From the NCBI GenBank assembly GCA_023458875.1, contig JAEWXO010000079.1, positions 1-50,325 on the forward strand: 50,325 nucleotides of DNA, given 5' to 3'. Each line of letters starts with the position of its first letter. The first letter of the stretch is position 1. This document shows, in pieces, positions 42,563 through 50,325 of this stretch. The position numbers and the translations under genes are program-made. The notes below the pieces were generated by a model that saw only the letters and a list, made by a program, of their open reading frames with translations, did not search any database and was not told the origin of the DNA. The stretch is from Bacillota bacterium (GTDB lineage: Bacteria; Bacillota; Clostridia; Oscillospirales; Ruminococcaceae).

Positions 42563-42586
42563 AATTTATGATTATAAATTCTAAGC
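42557..42586 (+). terminator. Hairpin at the end of the cyclase gene
   Basis: A perfect 13-bp stem GCTTAGAATTTAT (42557-42569) / ATAAATTCTAAGC (42574-42586) spanning the stop codon; no T-run follows. Confidence 0.5.
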
Positions 42587-42704
42587 ATGTATGCAGCAAC
42601 TCATAAGGCGGGTTTCTATTAATTCCTGCTTATGAATATAAATGTACATCATATTTGCCTGCTCATTTAATATTTTTATATATTAAGAGTATATGAAAAT
42701 CAAT

Positions 42705-42748
42705 AAGGATTGTACAGTGAATGGTTTTTCATTGTACAATCCTTTATT
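42705..42748. terminator. Hairpin between the convergent cyclase and hpf genes
   Basis: AAGGATTGTACAGTGA (42705-42720) / TCATTGTACAATCCTT (42729-42744), one mismatch. The flanks are weakly T-rich, so it may act in either direction. Nothing else is recognised in 42587-42826. Confidence 0.6.
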
Positions 42749-42826
42749 GATGCCTTGCGGCAAGTTTATCATTACTGCTTTATAACTTTTTAAAGAAATA
42801 AAGCTGTAGTAGTGGCATATCTGTGA

Positions 42827-43354
42827 TTATTCAATATCAGGCTCAAGTACGGCATAATTACCGTCGCTTCTTCTGTAAACAACATTTGTAGTTCCTGATG
42901 AGACGTTGCTGAACATAAAGAAATTATGACCAAGAAGGTTCATCTGGAGTATTGCTTCATCAAGATCCATAGGACGCATAGTAAATTTTTTGTGTTTTAC
43001 TACTTCAAAGTCAAATTGTTCCTCGACAACATCACTGTATGTATCAGCAAAGGCAGTATCTTTAAGACGTTTTTCAACCCTTGTTTTATTTTTACGGATT
43101 TGTCTGATAATCTTATCTATTGCAGCGTCAAGTGCATCATTTTTGTTGATAGCATTTTTCTCTGATCTAAAGATTGTATTGTTATATCTGACAGTTAATT
43201 CGATAACTATCTGACTTTTAATTTCTGAAATAGTAAGTCTTGCTTCTGCATCATCTCCGAAAAATTTTGAAAGTCTTGATTCGATTCTTTGTGTTGCGTA
43301 ATCGTCAAACGCCTGTGGAATGTTCATTTTTTTAGCAGATATAATTATTTTCAT
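42827..43354 (-). CDS. hpf: Ribosome hibernation promoting factor, long form
   Basis: 175 residues. The N-terminal S30AE domain (1-100; KKMNIPQAFDDYATQRIESRLSKFF) binds the 30S decoding region. The C-terminal dimerisation domain (about 115-170; VVKHKKFTMRPMDLDEAILQMNLLGHNFFMFSN) mediates 100S formation. Length and both domains match the long HPF of Firmicutes. GGAGGAG precedes the start. Confidence 0.95.
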   Translation of the reverse strand: MKIIISAKKMNIPQAFDDYATQRIESRLSKFFGDDAEARLTISEIKSQIVIELTVRYNNTIFRSEKNAINKNDALDAAIDKIIRQIRKNKTRVEKRLKDTAFADTYSDVVEEQFDFEVVKHKKFTMRPMDLDEAILQMNLLGHNFFMFSNVSSGTTNVVYRRSDGNYAVLEPDIE

Positions 43355-43418
43355 ATTTTACTCCTCCTTTTTAACATAGCATATTCATATTTGGTATATA
43401 TGCTATGTTGATATTTGT

Positions 43419-43447
43419 ATTATAGCACAAGACAGATTATTTTTCAA
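43419..43447 (-). promoter_or_regulatory. hpf promoter
   Basis: Minus strand TTGAAA (43447-43442), 17-bp spacer, TATAAT (43424-43419). Confidence 0.8.
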
Positions 43448-43634
43448 GTGTTTTTTGATATTTTTTTGGTTTTATATACAAAATACTTATTTGTATTTAA
43501 AATATATTGGTATAAATAATACATACTCTTTAATAATTGCGTAAACTTAACTTAATAAACTGGATAATTTGCTGTAGCATTTTACTGAATAAAAAAGTAT
43601 TAATATCAGTAAATATTAATAAGGAAGTGAAATA

Positions 43635-44591
43635 ATGGATTATATAATAAGCCTGACTAACAAATGTAATCTCAGATGTACATATTGTTATGAAAAAAGG
43701 TATAACACGGAATTTGGCAGTATGAGTGATGAAATCACGGACTATACTATTAATTTTATAAACCAAAAGGATAACGCCGGTATCGTATATCTTTTCGGCG
43801 GTGAGCCTTTACTGTACAAGGATTTGATAAAAAAGTTCGCATGTTCAATAAAGTCAAAACATTGTGTTGTGACAACGAACGGAATGCTTCTGGATGAAGA
43901 ATTTATAAAATGGTGCATGGATAATAACGTAATAATAAATTTATCTCATGACGGCATGGACTGTTCTGCAAGAGGAATAAAAGCAGAGGAGCTTACCGAA
44001 AAACTGAAAATTCTTCTTAAATATCAGCCGGATACATTGGTGCAGATGGTTTACGGCGAAAAAAATCTTCCTAGACTTGCCGAAAATATTATGTATTTTA
44101 AAAAAATAGGTGTCAAAAAGATATCAGCGTCAATGGATTCGTTTCTTATTCCGGAAGATATGGACAAATTTGCTGACAACATGAAAGAAGAATGGGAAAA
44201 GGTCGCCGATATTGAAGGTATGTTTATAACTGAACTTGATGATAAATATAAAGCAGTAAAAGGACAGAAAAATAATAAATGCGAGGTCTGTAAGCGACAG
44301 ATGTTTATTAACTGGGACGGAAAAATATATCCTTGTATTCAGTTTCAGAACAATGCTGATTTTTACTGCGGAAATGTAAAGGACGGTTTAAGTACGGCTC
44401 CGGTTATAAAAAAACACCCTAATTATTCAATTATATCAACAAGATGCGATGGCTGTGAAATTGCAGAATACTGTCATAATTCATGCGCATGCAGAAAAAT
44501 GTCATCAACAGGTGGACTCGATGATATTTCGGAACCAAAATGCATTGAAGAACAGGTGCATATTCTTACAGTTCTTAATAAAATTGTGTAA
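43635..44591 (+). CDS. Radical SAM/SPASM protein, putative peptide maturase
   Basis: 318 residues. The radical SAM [4Fe-4S] motif CNLRCTYC (C11, C15, C18) sits at the very N terminus; GGEP (55-58) binds SAM. A C-terminal SPASM-type cysteine set (C216, C219, C234, C245, C271, C274, C280, C284/C286, C303) would hold auxiliary Fe-S clusters. These are hallmarks of RiPP maturases and anaerobic sulfatase-maturing enzymes. No sulfatase is nearby. The gene is followed 103 bp later by an exported repeat protein with a dockerin, the best candidate partner. From memory, Ruminococcus/Fibrobacter have a FibroRumin class of maturases; membership needs a profile search. Confidence 0.85.
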   Translation: MDYIISLTNKCNLRCTYCYEKRYNTEFGSMSDEITDYTINFINQKDNAGIVYLFGGEPLLYKDLIKKFACSIKSKHCVVTTNGMLLDEEFIKWCMDNNVIINLSHDGMDCSARGIKAEELTEKLKILLKYQPDTLVQMVYGEKNLPRLAENIMYFKKIGVKKISASMDSFLIPEDMDKFADNMKEEWEKVADIEGMFITELDDKYKAVKGQKNNKCEVCKRQMFINWDGKIYPCIQFQNNADFYCGNVKDGLSTAPVIKKHPNYSIISTRCDGCEIAEYCHNSCACRKMSSTGGLDDISEPKCIEEQVHILTVLNKIV

Positions 44592-44694
44592 TAAAGAAAT
44601 AATAATATTATAATGTAGCATTGTGTAACTTTGAAAAGTATTAATAATATACAAACATAAATATTACAAAACCAGGAATCAGGAGGAATGTCCA

Positions 44695-45513
44695 ATGCGA
44701 AAATTTACAAAACAGATATCATCACTTCTTGCTGTAGTTGCAGCGGGAACAGTAACAGGAGGTGTTGTACATGCTTTGACAACCCCTTTAGCAGGAGAAG
44801 CATCATCAAATTCAAGTGGCTATTTAGTGCCAGCAAATTTCACTCTTAAAGGCTCAGAAACACAAAATACGCCTTTAGCAGGATTGGTGGCAATTACGGA
44901 GTCTGAGGATTGCACGGTAACAACGACCGGTACGGAAGTTTATCCGATTGGAACAGAAACATCAATCAGGAAAACCGAGACAAGTGCAGCGGAATCATTT
45001 TCTGAAAAATATTCCGAAACGGATATAACACCGACAGCCGGAGTTCCGATGATAACCTGGCCTGAGGAGTACACAACGACAACAACCGGTACGGAAGTTT
45101 ATCCGATTGGAACAGAAACATCAAGCAGAAAAACCGAGACAAGTGCAGCGGAATCATTTTCTGAAAAATATTCCGAAACGCAAATAACACAAACGTCCGG
45201 AGAACCGATTACAACATGGCCTGAAGAGTTTTATACTGCACCGGGAACAACACCGACTTATATGATGGGAACGTTTGTTACCACGATGCCGGAGTCTGAA
45301 ATAAAGAGGGGCAGCGGAGATATAGACATGAACGGAAGAACCGAAGTGACTGATCTTACAAGCCTTTCACTGTATATGCTGAAGGATAAGGATTTAACCG
45401 AAGAACAGCTAAAGGCGGCTGATTTAACAAAGGATGGTGAAGTTAATTTGGCTGATTTGGCACAGCTTAAAATGACAGTAATGCATGCTGACAGCGAACA
45501 AAAAAATTTATAG
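44695..45513 (+). CDS. Exported repeat protein with C-terminal type I dockerin
   Basis: 272 residues. Signal peptide MRKFTKQISSLLAVVAAGTV, then TGGVVHA. The middle holds short motifs TPLAGE, TPLAGL, TPTAGV and QTSGEP, and two tandem 53-residue units (about 78-130 and 131-183) with GTEVYPIGTETS and TSAAESFSEKYSET, each ending in TWPEE. The region is rich in Thr/Ser/Glu and has a single Cys after the signal (C73). Residues 207-265 form a dockerin with two Ca-binding loops (DIDMNGRTEVTDL; DLTKDGEVNLADL). Dockerins anchor proteins to cohesins on cellulosome scaffolds, but no catalytic domain is present. The rSAM gene upstream suggests the repeats may be modified. The start follows AGGAGGAA. Confidence 0.8.
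   Translation: MRKFTKQISSLLAVVAAGTVTGGVVHALTTPLAGEASSNSSGYLVPANFTLKGSETQNTPLAGLVAITESEDCTVTTTGTEVYPIGTETSIRKTETSAAESFSEKYSETDITPTAGVPMITWPEEYTTTTTGTEVYPIGTETSSRKTETSAAESFSEKYSETQITQTSGEPITTWPEEFYTAPGTTPTYMMGTFVTTMPESEIKRGSGDIDMNGRTEVTDLTSLSLYMLKDKDLTEEQLKAADLTKDGEVNLADLAQLKMTVMHADSEQKNL
44926..45243 (+). repeat. Two tandem 159-bp coding repeats
   Basis: Unit 1 is 44926-45084, unit 2 is 45085-45243; period exactly 159 bp (53 codons). The first 100 or so bases of each unit are almost identical, while the last 55 are clearly diverged though still alignable, which suggests a recent duplication or gene conversion of the 5' part. Confidence 0.85.
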
Positions 45514-45553
45514 GTTACATAAACATAAATATATAAATATTTTCATATAATAA

Positions 45554-45610
45554 AAAAGCAGATCTTTTGTAGTAAATTAAATTTTACATACGGAAAGATC
45601 TGCTTTTATA
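45554..45610 (+). terminator. Intrinsic terminator of the dockerin gene
   Basis: A perfect 14-bp stem AAAAGCAGATCTTT (45554-45567) / AAAGATCTGCTTTT (45594-45607). Confidence 0.85.
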
Positions 45611-45696
45611 ATATACATTTATACAGCGTTATCCTGAAGTAATTTTAATCAATAAAGTGTGTGTTTTATATGGTTTAAATTAACAAAATACTGTGC

Positions 45697-45725
45697 TTGA
45701 CAACTGAAAATGCAGATGATATAAT
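45697..45725 (+). promoter_or_regulatory. deoCB promoter
   Basis: TTGACA (45697-45702), 17-bp spacer, TATAAT (45720-45725). Confidence 0.85.
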
Positions 45726-45780
45726 TAAGACTAATAAATTTAATGAAAAAATTTGAATTCAGAGATGGGATGACTTAATT

Positions 45781-46431
45781 ATGAACAGAGAAGAAATTTT
45801 GAGTAAAGTGGATCACACACAGCTTAAAGCATATTCAAGCTTTTCAGATATAAAAAAAAAGTGCGAGGAAGCAATTACAAATAAAATGGCATCAGTATGT
45901 ATACCACCTTCATATGTAAAAAGGGTAAAAAATATATATGGTGATGACCTTAATATATGCACAGTAATAGGATTTCCGCTTGGATACAATACTACAGAAG
46001 TAAAGGTTTTTGAAACTGAACGCGCAGTTGCTGACGGAGCAGATGAGATAGATGTAGTAATTAATATAGGAGACGTCAAAAACAATGAATTTCCCAAAAT
46101 AGAGAATGAGCTCAAGCTTATAAAGGCAGCTGCAAAAAAAAGAGTAATGAAAGTCATAGTTGAAACCTGTTATCTTACAAAAGAAGAAAAGATTAAGCTA
46201 TGTCGTATAGTTACAGATGTAAATGCCGATTACATAAAAACATCTACAGGCTTTGGAACAGGAGGAGCGACATTATCAGATGTTGAGCTTTTCAGGGACA
46301 ATGTAGGCTTTGATGTAAAAATAAAAGCAGCAGGCGGAATAAAGACAAAGGAACAGTTTATAGATTTTGACGAGGCAGGCTGTGACAGGATTGGTGCAAG
46401 CTCAGCACTTCTGGCATTCGGAAAAGAGTGA
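45781..46431 (+). CDS. deoC: Deoxyribose-phosphate aldolase
   Basis: 216 residues. DHTQLKAYSSFSDIKKKCEEA at the N terminus, GFPLGYNTTEVK, the Schiff-base Lys in DYIKTSTGFGTGGAT, and the catalytic Lys in VKIKAAGGIKT. It splits deoxyribose-5-phosphate into acetaldehyde and glyceraldehyde-3-phosphate. It is followed 6 nt later by deoB, the preceding pathway step. Confidence 0.96.
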   Translation: MNREEILSKVDHTQLKAYSSFSDIKKKCEEAITNKMASVCIPPSYVKRVKNIYGDDLNICTVIGFPLGYNTTEVKVFETERAVADGADEIDVVINIGDVKNNEFPKIENELKLIKAAAKKRVMKVIVETCYLTKEEKIKLCRIVTDVNADYIKTSTGFGTGGATLSDVELFRDNVGFDVKIKAAGGIKTKEQFIDFDEAGCDRIGASSALLAFGKE

Positions 46432-46437
46432 TATATA

Positions 46438-47610
46438 ATGAAAAAAATAAAAAGAGTTTTTCTTATAGTCCTTGACAGTGCCGGAGTCGGTCAGCTGCCT
46501 GATGCTGAAAAATTCGGAGACACAGGTGCTGATACATTTGGTTCATGTTTCAGGTCAGGGAAGCTTGATATTCCTGTAATGCAGTCAATGGGGATTTATA
46601 ACATTGACAATATAAGCTTTGGAAATCCTGTTCATTTTCCGGTTGCAGCATATGGAAAACTAAAAGAAATATCAGCAGGAAAAGATACAACGATAGGTCA
46701 CTGGGAAATATCGGGAATTATTTCTGAGAAGCCGCTTCCTGTTTACCCCGACGGTTTTCCTGATGATATTATTCAGAAGCTTGAAAAAGCGACAGGACGA
46801 AAAATATTATGCAACAAACCGTATTCAGGTACAAAGGTAATACTCGATTACGGCAGCGAACATGTAAATACAGGTTCACTTATTGTCTATACGTCTGCTG
46901 ACAGCGTATGTCAGATTGCAGCGCATGAAGATATTGTACCTTTAGAACAGCTATACAAATACTGTGAGCAGGCACGAAAGACTTTTACAGGAGAAAACGG
47001 AGTAGGAAGAATAATTGCAAGACCATTTACAGGAACATATCCTGATTTTACAAGAACAGCTAACAGACATGATTTTTCACTGAAACCTGCCGGAAAGACA
47101 GTTATGGATGCTCTTGTGGAAAATAATCTTGATACGGTGGCTATAGGAAAAATATATGATATATTTGCCGGATGTGGTATTAAAAAAACGGTACGTACCA
47201 AGGGAAATAAAGACGGTATGTGCAAAGCGTCCGAATGTGCAAAGGAAGATTTCACTGGATTATGTTTTGTTAATCTTGTTGATTTTGATATGATGTACGG
47301 ACACAGGAGAGATGTTGCCGGATATACACAGGCATTGAATGAATTCGACAAATGGCTCGGAGGATTCATCACAGAAATTAATGAAGATGATGTTGTTATG
47401 ATTACAGCAGATCACGGATGTGACCCGGCATTTAAGGGGACAGATCATACACGTGAATATATTCCTCTTTTAATTTATGGGAACCGGATTTTGCCTGAAA
47501 ATCTTAAAATCAGAAAATCATTTGCTGATATAGCAGCTACTATTGCTGATATTTTTGATATAAATTACGAAACACATGGCGTATCTTTTTTAAATCTCAT
47601 ACAAAAATAG
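46438..47610 (+). CDS. deoB: Phosphopentomutase
   Basis: 390 residues, standard length. Alkaline-phosphatase superfamily: LIVLDSAGVGQLPDAEKFGDTGADT (metal Asp), GKDTTIGHWEISG (nucleophile Thr), and metal ligands in VNLVDFDMMYGHRRD, MITADHGCDPAFKGTDHTREYIPLL. It interconverts (deoxy)ribose-1- and -5-phosphate and supplies DeoC. Together the operon breaks down deoxynucleosides. Confidence 0.96.
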   Translation: MKKIKRVFLIVLDSAGVGQLPDAEKFGDTGADTFGSCFRSGKLDIPVMQSMGIYNIDNISFGNPVHFPVAAYGKLKEISAGKDTTIGHWEISGIISEKPLPVYPDGFPDDIIQKLEKATGRKILCNKPYSGTKVILDYGSEHVNTGSLIVYTSADSVCQIAAHEDIVPLEQLYKYCEQARKTFTGENGVGRIIARPFTGTYPDFTRTANRHDFSLKPAGKTVMDALVENNLDTVAIGKIYDIFAGCGIKKTVRTKGNKDGMCKASECAKEDFTGLCFVNLVDFDMMYGHRRDVAGYTQALNEFDKWLGGFITEINEDDVVMITADHGCDPAFKGTDHTREYIPLLIYGNRILPENLKIRKSFADIAATIADIFDINYETHGVSFLNLIQK

Positions 47611-47652
47611 CTTTTTATATTTTGTCAGGCTGAGAGTATAAAGCATATAATG

Positions 47653-47695
47653 AATAGTGCAGAGACTTTGTTTCATTTCTGCACTATTTTTATTT
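47653..47695 (+). terminator. Intrinsic terminator of deoCB
   Basis: AATAGTGCAGA (47653-47663) / TCTGCACTATT (47678-47688), then TTTATTTTA. Confidence 0.82.
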
Positions 47696-47712
47696 TATAA
47701 TGAGGTGAATTT

Positions 47713-48456
47713 ATGCCGATAATATTTTTAAGTCCGTCAACTCAGGAATTTAATCAGTATGTAATCGAAGGAAACGAAGAACAGTACATGAATATGCTTG
47801 CAGACAAAATGGAGCCGTATCTTCGTGCCAGCGGAATACAGTACGTAAGAAATGATCCTGAAAGACAGGCAATAGGGGCGATAAATGATTCAAATGCAGG
47901 AAATTATGATGTTCATCTTGCACTTCATACAAACGCAGCTCCTGAAAATCTTAAGGGCAAAATAAGGGGAATAGATATTTACTATGCGCCAATAAGTCCG
48001 GCAGGCCAGAGGCTTGCTACAATAATTGCGGATAATCTCCAGAGTATATATCCTTTGCCTGACAAATCACGTGCTCTTCCTACAGATTTTCTGGGAGAGG
48101 TATTACGTACAAAAGCAGTTGCTGTTCTTGCTGAAATAGGATATCATGATAACATTGAAGATGCTGAATGGCTAAGAGATAATCTTGATAAAATAGCTGC
48201 AAACCTTGTGAGATCATTATGTGAGTATTTTAATATTCCGTTTATTGAACCAAATCCCGGAACGAAAGGAAGAGTAGTGACTGATTATAATTCCGGTCTT
48301 AATATAAGGGCAAATCCGTCTGTATCATCTGAGATAGTAGGATTTATTCCTTATGGTGCTGAAATAGAGCTCTATGGCAAAGAGGGGGACTGGTATGCAG
48401 TCGGATATGAAGGTGTGAGGGGATATGCGTATTCACAGTTTATTGCTCCTGTATAA
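47713..48456 (+). CDS. N-acetylmuramoyl-L-alanine amidase-like protein with SH3b domain
   Basis: 247 residues. Amidase_3-like domain (1-175): IFLSPSTQEFNQYV, EEQYMNMLADKMEPYL, the His of HLALHTNAAPEN and the Glu of LAEIGYHDN. SH3b domain (about 190-247): GLNIRANPSVSSEIVGFIPYGAEIELYGKEGDWYAV. In the usual family the first strand carries a Zn-binding His (DPGHGG or SPSTQEHN); here the equivalent is Phe (QEFN), so the metal site may be altered. No signal peptide, as in phage-type endolysins. GAGGTG precedes the start. Confidence 0.8.
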   Translation: MPIIFLSPSTQEFNQYVIEGNEEQYMNMLADKMEPYLRASGIQYVRNDPERQAIGAINDSNAGNYDVHLALHTNAAPENLKGKIRGIDIYYAPISPAGQRLATIIADNLQSIYPLPDKSRALPTDFLGEVLRTKAVAVLAEIGYHDNIEDAEWLRDNLDKIAANLVRSLCEYFNIPFIEPNPGTKGRVVTDYNSGLNIRANPSVSSEIVGFIPYGAEIELYGKEGDWYAVGYEGVRGYAYSQFIAPV

Positions 48457-48507
48457 TATGGTTTGGGGAAATTTATCCATCGGATGTTATAAATTCTACA
48501 TTAAAAA

Positions 48508-48543
48508 ATGCTGTCAGGGTTTGTAATCAAATCCTGACAGCAT
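48508..48543 (-). terminator. Intrinsic terminator of the VanY-type gene
   Basis: A 16-bp stem ATGCTGTCAGGGTTTG (48508-48523) / CAAATCCTGACAGCAT (48528-48543) with one G-U pair. On the minus strand it is followed by TTTTTT. It may also stop the amidase transcript. Confidence 0.78.
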
Positions 48544-48549
48544 GAAAAT

Positions 48550-49527
48550 TCATTTTTCAACTGTAACAATAAATCCGTCAATGTTATTTCCTGAAACGGT
48601 ATATGAATTTGTTCGTGGTACATAGACATCATTAATGTCTGATTTTGCTTTTATATAATATATTTCATACTGTTTTGAATAACATGAAAAACTCAGTGAT
48701 TTCTCGCCGAATGTGTATTTTTTAAGCATTTCGAGGTATTCTTCAAGAGTAAGATTTTTTTCCTTCATATAATATGCATGAGGAATGCCTACATATCTGA
48801 AATGATATTCGTGATCGTTTACTCCTGTTGTATCTTTTTTATCATGAGGATATCTTTTGATAAATCCGTATTTTGAACAGTTTTCAGCAAACCATGAATA
48901 TTTTTCATCGGGTGTAAGATAAGTAAGCTTTCCGGAATCAGATATAGAACCTATATCTGCAGCAAGTCCGGTCTGATGCTCGGAAAATCCCCCTTTGCTT
49001 ACTGAAAGGGAATTTTCCAGAGCCTGATTGTACATTATGTCCTGCTGTTCCTTGGAAACGAATGCACTCAGAAGAATAATGCTTTTGTCTGAATTTTCAA
49101 GGTAAAAACCGCTTAGCATACTGTTGAAGGATTTGGCGGCTGTTTCGTCCATTGTGATATTTGAGGTCTTTAATTTATAATAGTCATTTTTCATTTTGTC
49201 AACACTTATGAAACCGGATTGTTCATTTTCTCTGACAATATATTCGTGGTTGTCATCTACAAGTATTAGACTGCCTTTATGGACATCATCATTGTTTAAA
49301 AAAATCTTTTCAAATTCGATTCGTCCGTTGGAAGTAAGCATCGTTCCCGACATACTGTCTTGCGTTCCTGAGGAATCCGGATTAACTTTCTTTTTATTTT
49401 TTGTTCCAAATGCATTAAATATTAAGTTTAAGATAATAATCAGAACGATAAGAAAAGCAGCTGCTATTATGATTCGGTCATATCTTAATTTACGTCGTTT
49501 ATTTGCAGCATTTGTACTGGTTCTCAT
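48550..49527 (-). CDS. VanY-type D-alanyl-D-alanine carboxypeptidase, membrane anchored
   Basis: 325 residues from ATG 49527, which has AAAGGG upstream; the outer ATG 49569 has no ribosome binding site. A basic N terminus (NKRRKLRYDR) and one membrane helix (IIIAAAFLIVLIIILNLIF) are followed by an extracytoplasmic domain. The VanY/LD-carboxypeptidase Zn motifs are SEHQTGLAADI (SxHxxGxAxD) and DHEYHFRYVG (ExHxR-like). It would trim the terminal D-Ala from peptidoglycan stems. No van regulators are nearby, so it is a housekeeping or sporulation cell-wall enzyme. Confidence 0.9.
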   Translation of the reverse strand: MRTSTNAANKRRKLRYDRIIIAAAFLIVLIIILNLIFNAFGTKNKKKVNPDSSGTQDSMSGTMLTSNGRIEFEKIFLNNDDVHKGSLILVDDNHEYIVRENEQSGFISVDKMKNDYYKLKTSNITMDETAAKSFNSMLSGFYLENSDKSIILLSAFVSKEQQDIMYNQALENSLSVSKGGFSEHQTGLAADIGSISDSGKLTYLTPDEKYSWFAENCSKYGFIKRYPHDKKDTTGVNDHEYHFRYVGIPHAYYMKEKNLTLEEYLEMLKKYTFGEKSLSFSCYSKQYEIYYIKAKSDINDVYVPRTNSYTVSGNNIDGFIVTVEK

Positions 49528-49581
49528 AGTATCAGCCCTTTCGGAAAATATGTCAGAAAAGTGTGACATTTATATAATTAT

Positions 49582-49610
49582 ATGATATCATAGATTATTA
49601 AGATTGTAAA
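49582..49610 (-). promoter_or_regulatory. Promoter of the VanY-type gene
   Basis: Minus strand TTTACA (49610-49605), 17-bp spacer, TATCAT (49587-49582). Confidence 0.6.
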
Positions 49611-49740
49611 TAATATTTTTTTTATTATACGAAAAAGCAGATACGGTATTGATTTTTTTTTACAAAGATGATATTATATATAAATAAACCATAATGCAAA
49701 TAATTTTTAAATCAAGATATGAGAAAGGAATGATACTATC

Positions 49741-50058
49741 ATGGCTACAGAAAATATCAACGGAGTTGTAAAGGAAGTAAAAGAAAAACTGTCGAATAAG
49801 GATTTTAGTGTTTTACCGGAAAAGCTTGCAGTTCAGGTTAATCTTACAGGTAAAATCACAGGTGTTTTTTACATTGAAGTCTTTAACGGAAGCTTATCAG
49901 TTGAACCATATGAATACATCGACAGAGACGGAGAGATAAGCCTTACTTGGACAAATCTCAAAAGCCTTATATCAGGTAAGCTTAAGCTTAACGATAGTAA
50001 AGTGACAGTAAGCGGAAATACAGAAAAGGTTATGATGTTTGATAGGGTGCTCAGTTAA
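49741..50058 (+). CDS. SCP2-like (sterol carrier protein-type) small protein
   Basis: 105 residues. LPEKLAVQVNLTGKITGVFYIEVFNGSLSVEPYEYIDRDGEISLTWTNLKSLISGKL fits the SCP2 fold (a five-stranded sheet with a lipid-binding groove), ending KVTVSGNTEKVMMFDRVL. Clostridia carry such stand-alone proteins of unknown ligand. The ribosome binding site is GAAAGGAATG. Confidence 0.7.
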   Translation: MATENINGVVKEVKEKLSNKDFSVLPEKLAVQVNLTGKITGVFYIEVFNGSLSVEPYEYIDRDGEISLTWTNLKSLISGKLKLNDSKVTVSGNTEKVMMFDRVLS

Positions 50059-50103
50059 GCACATGTATTTAAACAAATATCCTGAAGCATAATTATTTAT
50101 CGG

Positions 50104-50142
50104 TCAGCTTTGCATATTTATATATGCAAAGCTGATTTTTTG
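50104..50142 (+). terminator. Intrinsic terminator of the SCP2-like gene
   Basis: TCAGCTTTGCATA (50104-50116) / TATGCAAAGCTGA (50123-50135), then TTTTTTGC. Confidence 0.85.
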
Positions 50143-50261
50143 CTCTCAGACAAGAATAATCAATAAATTATGTGAATAGAATATTTCATATAAAGTTTGA
50201 AACAGAAATTGAAGATGTATATTTAATTATCTGATTTTCATTAAAAAAATGGAGGGCGAAT

Positions 50262-50325
50262 ATGGATTTTAAAGTTAATCATGAGCTGATACCTTTGACA
50301 GAGGTGATTTATGATGGTATACAGG
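50262..50325 (+). CDS. Partial CDS, possibly DUF3794 (spore-coat type), N terminus only
   Basis: ATG 50262 follows GGAGGGCG. The 21 visible residues MDFKVNHELIPLTEVIYDGI(Q) resemble the N terminus of DUF3794/LysM proteins of spore-forming Clostridia, which usually begin with a similar E(x)IPxxExxxDGxQE motif. It runs off the right edge; the call is tentative. Confidence 0.4.
   Translation, partial: MDFKVNHELIPLTEVIYDGIQ

Noticed and set aside
48550..49527. VanY gene as evidence of a vancomycin resistance operon
   Set aside because: No vanR/S/H/A/X-type genes are present; the protein is a common housekeeping carboxypeptidase type.

Overview
The window reads as a stretch of a low-GC, Gram-positive anaerobe of the Clostridia, most likely a Ruminococcus-like member of the Oscillospiraceae. 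This rests on AT-rich codon use, strong AGGAGG-type ribosome binding sites, sigma-A promoters with 17-bp spacers, a type I dockerin domain, a clostridial Lsa-type ABC-F gene, the long form of the ribosome hibernation factor, and a possible spore-type DUF3794 start at the right edge. The assignment is an inference from gene content; no rRNA or tRNA gene was seen.

Left part (1-10.3 kb), accessory sensing and drug response. The 3' end of an IS66-like transposase is followed by a GyrI-like effector-binding protein, two MerR regulators with fused GyrI-like domains (each behind a MerR-type promoter with a 19-bp spacer), a small C39-like protease, two DUF3795 cysteine-rich genes (one with a broken start) and a VOC protein. 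Then comes an antibiotic-response island: an Lsa-type ABC-F ribosome-protection gene behind a leader peptide and attenuator, a convergent pair resembling DUF6179/DUF6323, and a MutS2-like ATPase without an Smr domain. The MutS2-like gene has its own leader peptide and terminator, and shares a leader motif with the ABC-F gene.

10.5-13.3 kb holds a decayed mobile element: a MITE-like inverted repeat, a truncated CHC2 primase whose ribosome binding site lies in a hairpin, two small genes and a large serine recombinase whose reading frame runs through a perfect intrinsic terminator. Next is a divergent metal pair: a ZIP transporter and MntP, the latter behind a yybP-ykoY (Mn2+) riboswitch.

15.3-32.0 kb is a complete type I-C CRISPR-Cas locus (cas3-cas5-cas8c-cas7-cas4-cas1-cas2) followed by an array of 92 repeats and 91 spacers, counted by hand. 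The last repeat abuts the 3' remnant of a second, divergent cas7, which is followed by a second intact cas3, so a second type I system has been partly deleted at the distal end of the array. Two adjacent spacers overlap by 13 nt and expose a 5'-TTC PAM.

32.3-50.3 kb is mostly core or housekeeping. It holds a DnaQ-like exonuclease, a Crp/Fnr regulator followed by a thiol-redox set (CcdA, TlpA-like, thioredoxin, rhodanese, CoA-disulfide reductase-rhodanese), L25/Ctc, a DUF2179 membrane protein, rhomboid, a diguanylate cyclase and HPF. A radical SAM/SPASM enzyme is paired with an exported repeat-dockerin protein. deoC-deoB, an amidase, a VanY-type carboxypeptidase, an SCP2-like protein and a truncated gene follow. 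Two identically placed palindromes at -41 before the ccdA and trxA transcription units suggest that the neighbouring Crp/Fnr protein activates both.

The best candidates for something undescribed are the radical SAM + repeat-dockerin pair, the shared-leader ABC-F/MutS2-like/DUF6179-DUF6323 island, and the cas7 remnant + second Cas3 fused to the end of the array.
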